Positions 58,717 to 64,000 of a DNA stretch of 64,000 bases are shown here, one piece after another. Under the pieces are notes generated by a model. The model saw nothing but the letters and a program-made list of their open reading frames with translations. It was not told the origin of the DNA and made no database searches. Location of the stretch: positions 56,598,107-56,662,106 of the forward strand of contig NC_134829.1 of NCBI RefSeq assembly GCF_004210375.1, in the 5' to 3' direction. Both the position numbers and the translations under genes were made by a program. Source of the stretch: Tachypleus tridentatus (Eukaryota > Arthropoda > Merostomata > Xiphosura > Limulidae). How positions within the stretch are numbered: position 1 is the stretch's first letter; the number at the start of each line of letters is the position of its first letter.

Positions 58717-61338
58717 CAGGGGTTCCCAACCTTTTGGCACTCGCGACCCCTTACCTAAAAGTTTGAAACCCATGTGACCGCCTACTTAGGGCTTAATATC
58801 AGCAGATTAATTTTTCTTTTATTTTCTGTGAAGGAGAGGGAAAGAAACATCAAAAAAAATATTTAAAAATTCTGTAATTATTTATTAGCAAATTAAATCA
58901 CATTGGTCCAACCTGAATTCACAAAAAGAACATATATTTCTTAAAATAATATTAACATAGGTTTGAACAGCTATCCAACCCAGCTAGTGAGATGCCTGAT
59001 GTTGCATTTCAGCAGCAAGCTTTGAAGTTCGTGGCCGAGCGTTTGTTTGAGCCAGTCTCATGTCATCTCCAACATCCAATCTGTTCCTATTCTTTGTTTT
59101 TATATTGACAAGAGTGGAAATTCCTGCCTCACACAAGTAGGTAGAAGCAAATGGAACAAGGACACGTAAATCTATCATGCTGACTTTGGAGTATGACTGA
59201 TACATAGCGCACCAGAACTGAGTCACGGATTTCACCTTGAAGAGATCACGAGCTGAAGAGTCGTTCCTTAGATCCAGAAATTCATCTTGGATATCATCTG
59301 GGATGCTGGATACATTAAGTTCAGTACAAAATAGGTTCCTTATCACCGCCTCCTGTTCCTGTGATAGCTCAGGGAAGTAACGCTCGACTTCCTTTTCTAG
59401 TGACTGAAGATGTTCGGTAATCTCATCCTTGAGCAACTGATCCAGTTAAATCTGAGACTCATCCGTCACTCCACAAAGTTTTTCAAACATAGCGATGTTT
59501 CCAAGATTGGTTTTCCGACGCTAGTTCTGCAGTTTGGAAACAAAGGCCCGAAGACTATCTTGAAAAAGGAGAACATGTGTTTCCCTTCCTTGAAGCTTCA
59601 AATTGAGCTTGTTCAGCTGGTCAAAAATGTCGGCTAGGTAAGCAACCCTTTTATTCCATGCTTCATCTTCGAAGTGAGCTACAAGATCTTTTCTTTCTTG
59701 AGTCTCCAGGAATAGCTTTATTTCATCTTTCATTTCAAAAACACGATTAATAACGTTTCCTTTCGACAACCAACGTACTGCTGTGTAGAAGAGAAGGACT
59801 TCGTGGTCAAAATTCATGTCTTTGCATAGTTCTTTGAATAGACGAGTGTTGAGTGCTTGAGTCTTCACATAATTTACAATGTTGATTACAGATTCAAGCA
59901 CTTCCTGCAGAGAGGCAGGGAGGGTCTTACTGGCGAGAGCATATCGGTGAATCATGCAGTGGTTGCCCTTTGCTTGAGGTGCTATCTTCTTCACTCTCGA
60001 CTGGAATCCTGATTTCGATCCCAGCATAGCCGGTGCCCCATCCGTACAAACCCCACACACATTTTCCCATTGAAGATCTTCGTCTTGAAAAAGTTGAAAC
60101 TTTTTCCATGACATCATCAGCTTTTGTTGTGGTTTCAAGTGCACTGCAGAATAAGAATTCGTCTTTGATGTCACCTGAATTAATGTATCTCACGAAGACA
60201 AGCAACTGAGAACATGAACTTACATCTGTTGACTCGTCGAGCTGAAAGGAGAACAAAGGGGAACCCTTGATTTCAGTCAAAACCTGTTCCTTCACATCCA
60301 TAGACATTTAAGAAATGCGCCTCTGTATAGTATTATTTGACAGGGATACTTGCTGCATCTTCTTTGCACTGGCTTCTCCAAGAATAAGATTTACTGCTTT
60401 CATCATGCAGGGTTTAAGAAGTGTTTCTCCAATCGTTTGAGGCTTTTTTTGTTTAGCAATTTCGAATGCAATCTCATATGAACCTTCCACTACGGCTGCA
60501 CTCTGCTGCTGAAACGGCTAACTTCTATCGATTCTTTGGCTTTTAAGACACCGTTCATGCCGTTTGAAGAAATCCAAACCCTTCTTTGGGTGTTCTGGAT
60601 GTTTCGTCTCGAGATGACGCTTGAGTTTTGATGGTTTCATTGACTCTGCACTCAGGACAGCATGGCACAAAACACACTGTGGTTTCTCGATGCCGTCGTT
60701 GGCGAGCACAGTGGTGAAGCCAATGTTGAGGTAGCATTCTGAGTATCTGCGCCGTTTAGCCATGGACACAACTCACCTCTACTGCTTACTTATCTCCTTG
60801 TTAAAATAAAATAAAAATATTGAATAATGAACGCTTTGGCAACTATAGATTTTACATTGACTCCTTGTGGGGGGTGCAGGTAGAGTAATGATGGGGTAAG
60901 TATTGGGAGGGAAGGGAGCGTGGCCAGTCGCGCGATTCGTCATCCACCAATCAGCAACGGACATGTGACTCACGTGTCGACAGCGAGCACACACACACTT
61001 AATCACAGCTAAACAGACACACAAGCATATGTACATGCGCGTGCACCCACATACTCGCTACTCACTAGTACACCTACTCACTAGTACACACATACATACA
61101 GTTGCAGACACATACAGATTCACACAGGCACTCATACATACACCCATAATATCACCTAATGACATTGAACTAACGTCGCACACGTTTTTCTTTGCACCGA
61201 AACAAAAAAAAAAAAAGTAAGAGCATGAAAATGTAATTGATGAATTAAAATTAATGTTATCCCAAGCTACTTCTAACAAGGCTACGCGACTCCCCTGCCA
61301 AGGCTTTGCGACCCCCTGCCAAGGCTTGGAAACCCCTG
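58717..61338 (-). mobile_element. Buster-type hAT transposon, 2,622 bp, both ends present
   Basis: The ends are CAGGGGTTCCCAACCTTTTG at 58,717 and, in reverse complement, CAGGGGTTTCCAAGCCTTGG at 61,338. The target duplication GATTAGTC lies at 58,709-58,716 and 61,339-61,346. It is 8 bp long with central TA, the pattern reported for the Buster branch of hATs (nnnTAnnn). Sister units at 44,240 and 33,950 are empty. The transposase on the minus strand is broken. A CA-rich tract at about 61,020-61,150 and a poly-A run near 61,203 lie between the gene start and the right end. Confidence 0.95.
58984..60763 (-). pseudogene. Buster-type hAT transposase (ZBED5-like), inactivated
   Basis: The start is ATG at 60,763 (MAKRRRYSECYLNIGFTT). 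A BED zinc finger follows with C30, C33, H50 and H55 (QCVLC, KRHLETKH). Then come LDESTDVSSCSQLLVFVRYI (first catalytic Asp) and GVCTDGAPAMLGSKSG (second Asp). Next are HCMIHRYALASKTLP and AVRWLSKGNVINRVFEMKDE. The C-terminal dimerisation region has FASTYLCEAGISTLVNIKTK (probable catalytic Glu in CEAGIS) and NRLDVGDDMRLA. It is broken by stops at 60,518-60,520 (TAG), 60,308-60,310 (TAA), 59,521-59,523 (TAG) and 59,446-59,448 (TAA), and by a frameshift in a T run near 60,085-60,100. Full length would be close to 590 residues, usual for the family. A single uninterrupted exon and little damage mean a fairly recent copy. Confidence 0.93.
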
Positions 61339-62177
61339 GATTAGTCGATCAAAATGTTTTGATAACAATTAATGTTTTATTTAAGTTTGCATTACGTTCA
61401 AATCCCGTTTCATGCTCTACAGGCCTAAATCTAAAAAAACAAATCAAGACTATAGCTCCAACGCTTACTTATATTTCCATAATAGTGTGAAAACAAAAAA
61501 TGACATATGACATGTACTAAAAATATAAGGTAATTAAGAAATATTATATGTTTTGGTATATTTTAGTTATATTTTGTTTCATAATTACTATGTGTGAAGT
61601 CAAAGCAATGACATCGTAAGTGTAATTTTTTTAAAAATATATTTTACGTGTTTATGTGACATACAATCTGGAGTAGAAAATTCTTTTATTTTCGCGTATT
61701 AATTCATATTACGTACATTACTCTCACAACATATAGGCCTAGTAATACTTTTGTTTTCACAATTTAGTTCCCCTGAAAAATACATACTTTACTGTAGAAC
61801 AACAAATCTTCATAATAATCATATTCATGTTTAATATAAATATGCATTATTATTTCATGCGTTAATAGAATGTAAAATTACACCGGATATTTCTGTTTCT
61901 TGGGCTGTGTTGTTTCTACAACCTTAAAATTATAGTTGGTGCAAAATTCCTCAAGTTTGTTATAATAGTAGAATCACTAGAATTAAATTATCTAATTTTT
62001 TGGAACTTTTCTCTAAAGTAAAATTATTACATTATATTTGTAACGAAAATAACTTAAGATACCTATAATAATACGCAAGTAAACAGTTACTGACGCTCCA
62101 TTGTATCATAAGCTATGATCGAACATTTGAAGAAGAGATGGTACCTTTTTACCTGGCGGCAGCGTATGATGAAATAA

Positions 62178-62315
62178 GACCTGTCGTGGTTATGTGGTTA
62201 GTGCACGCTACTCGAAATCCGATCGTCACAAGTTCGAATCCCCTTCATACTAAACATGGTGGCCCTTTACAGCCGTGTGGGTGTTATAACTTTATAGTCA
62301 CTCCACTGTTCGTTT
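62178..62315 (+). mobile_element. SINE-1 head fragment, divergent subfamily
   Basis: Sister of 45,348: GACCTGTCGTGGTTATGTGG, AAGTTCGAATCCCCTTC, CATACTAAACATGGTGGCCC. Duplicated with the unit. Confidence 0.75.
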
Positions 62316-63048
62316 CATGTAATCTAAATAATGGTCTAACATTTTTGTAAAATATCTTGATTCGGCTTTGTTAAAAACTGTTACCATTTTCCAAGTAACA
62401 GGTTAGGTTGCTTGTACATTGTCTTAAATTCAGTTTTCAAATTATAGGATAAGTTTTGTTAAAATCGAACTATTGGTATATAAATATTTAGGTTGGATAA
62501 AAGTAAATAAAAACTTTAGCAACTCAAAAGAAAGCTAATAGCGCACACCCACAGAATGCAACGGACAGCTGATTCTAGCCTACTTTGTTGAGTGCTCTAT
62601 TAATATTATTCTAAATTCGGTACACCATAATTCTAACAATAAGACTGGTGAAAACTGGTTTTGTGCACCACTTTGCTTTCCTAGTACAATGAACACGTTA
62701 ACTCATGACCGCTCTTCTCTGATAAAATTACAATTTTACTTAGTACGATATCAATTTAGTTTGGTTATAGCTCTGGTGTTTAGCTTTAATTATGTTATAG
62801 CTTGTACGACTTGAATTACAAGTACAAACACAGTATTATAATAAATGTTTGTATTAAATTAGTATATTTTTTAAAATATCTAAATACATCTATCTGACAC
62901 ACGAAAAAGTTAACTGACAAGAGAAGTTCCACTGATATTATCCTGGATAGTAGTTGTAACAAGAAAGCAAATGAACCTCTGGATAAAGGTACAATGACAA
63001 TCATAAAATGAATCCTGAAGCAGTACAACAACAGTTGGTGGGAACTTA

Positions 63049-63150
63049 TGATAACTAGATGCCTTCTTTCCAGTTTTTCACTATTAAATTCCAAACAGCT
63101 GACGCAAACAACACTCGTGTATCTTTGTGGGAAATTCTAAACATTAAAAA
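63049..63150 (+). mobile_element. SINE-1 tail fragment
   Basis: ATAACTAGATGCCTTCTTTC and AACAGCTGACGCAAACAACA; sister of 46,213 and 34,841. Confidence 0.6.
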
Positions 63151-63870
63151 TAAATATAGAGTATCAAATTGAAAGTTAGGAAATTTCTCATCTAATTTCA
63201 AATTACACTGTGGTAATGATGAAGAATGTTATACAAAACATCCGTATTTGTTGTTTTTTCTAGGAAACAAACTGCACATTAGTCTATTTGCACTAAGCAT
63301 TGAAAGGATAGAAGTCCACATTCTGATATTATACGATGAAGAATACTGGTGACCAATAAATGTTTTATACAAGAATTTCATGTAGTTTATTTTATTAATT
63401 CAACATCACAACATTGTAATCTTAAAAGCCACAGTAGCTTCTCATATTGATTACTCATTCACAAATCTGATGATGCCAGTCTGTTGATGGTACAAAGATT
63501 AAACTGAAAAAAACATAAAACCAATTAACATTTTGAATCATTATGTTTGATGTATCTAGCTAGCTAATTGTGTAAATAATTATCTATCATCAATTAAACA
63601 TTTAAAATTGATATAACGACATTTATCAAATTAAAAAAAGAACCAACATAAATTAATCCGTATTCAGTTTGATATAGTACTAACCGTCTCTCGAGAATAC
63701 AGTGAAATATATAAAAACTACTCATTACAATTTTGTGTTACGTATATCATCTAGAAATTAATTTCATTTTGCTGTTAATCCATACCATCAATTTAAGTGT
63801 TTATTTTTTATCCGTCAAATAATTCACCATCATTGAATAGTTCAGTGGTATAAGAATAGTCTTTTCATCT

Positions 63871-64000
63871 TTAACACTCACAACTAACAGTACATTTATC
63901 CTTTCCGTCTTCATAACACTGAGAAGTGTTACCCTTGGAGTTACAAACACATTTCATCTTTCCGTTTTCACAGCAACAGGTAACGGTACAAACGCAGCTG
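63871..64000 (-). CDS. Metallothionein-like copy E, exon 2 3' part (cut by window edge)
   Basis: Forty-two codons and the stop of domain 2 are visible, open and without damage: SCVCTVTCCCENGKMKCVC, then NSKGNTSQCYEDGKDKC and TVSCEC. It has 11 Cys in 42 residues. It ends in CEC like A and C, not CQC like B and D, so it belongs to the A/C lineage. Where C has Gly after the Cys pair, E keeps Cys (CCC). AATAAA (minus strand, 63,391-63,396) lies about 475 bases past the stop. Domain 1, exon 1 and promoter would lie beyond 64,000. Confidence 0.8.
   Translation of the reverse strand, partial: SCVCTVTCCCENGKMKCVCNSKGNTSQCYEDGKDKCTVSCEC

Larger units (their letters stand above)
56150..64000. repeat. 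Segmental duplication unit 4 (continues past the window)
   Basis: 56,150-57,990 matches 39,890-41,730. About 1.8 kb present in unit 2 (41,730-43,555) is deleted at 58,000. 58,020-64,000 matches 43,556-47,160, with the Buster hAT inserted and the young SINE absent. A decayed SINE-2 fragment at about 56,355-56,455 is the sister of the one at 40,105. A 70-residue frame at 57,539-57,751 has a decayed counterpart in unit 2 and no recognisable domain. Confidence 0.9.

Noticed and set aside
61029-61279. Frames on both strands near the right end of the Buster hAT
   Set aside because: They are translations of a CA-rich simple repeat and flanking element sequence.

Overview
This is eukaryotic nuclear DNA: AT-rich, gene-poor, full of tRNA-derived SINEs, DNA transposons, minisatellites and one 500-base assembly gap, with two-exon genes split by GT..AG introns. 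The dominant SINE resembles one I associate, from memory, with chelicerate and especially horseshoe-crab genomes; that assignment is tentative. No bacterial or organellar features are seen.

Left part (1-24,600) contains no convincing cellular gene. It holds two families of tRNA-derived SINEs (SINE-1, about 270 bp; SINE-2, about 110 bp), several copies with intact target-site duplications and one SINE nested in another. It also holds a run of minisatellites with 40-, 43-, 38-, 31-, 28- and 41-bp periods. Between about 18.2 and 24.1 kb lies a very AT-rich decayed element. Its plus strand carries a pseudogene of a protein-primed (Polinton/bidnavirus-type) family-B DNA polymerase, and its minus strand carries unidentified protein remnants. 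From 24.6 to 28.9 kb runs a 54-bp satellite of nearly 80 copies, ending at the gap (28,872-29,371).

Right part (29,372-64,000) is a tandem segmental duplication with units of roughly 10-11 kb: unit 1 29.4-39.75 kb, unit 2 39.76-51.17 kb, truncated unit 3 51.18-54.26 kb, and unit 4 56.15 kb to the edge. Complete units carry, on the minus strand, genes for small cysteine-rich metallothionein-like proteins. The gene plan is a 13-base coding exon 1 (MEKA plus a split Gly), a phase-1 intron, and one second exon carrying either one or two Cys-rich domains. Five copies are present. A (35.7 kb) and C (47.0 kb) are second exons with no exon 1 next to them. B (37.9-38.8 kb) is complete but frameshifted. 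D (49.6-50.4 kb) is the only structurally complete gene and encodes 57 residues with 12 Cys. E (63.9 kb) is cut by the window end. B and D share upstream sequence with a TATA-like box and a candidate metal-response core.

After the duplications the copies were individually hit by mobile elements: a young SINE at 44.4 kb, a Tc1/mariner-type MITE at 53.5 kb, a DUF4371-type hAT fragment at 54.3-56.1 kb, and a 2.6-kb Buster-type hAT at 58.7-61.3 kb with a perfect 8-bp target duplication and a broken transposase. Paralogous empty sites are visible in sister units for the SINE, the MITE and the Buster element, so they date the duplications relative to the insertions.
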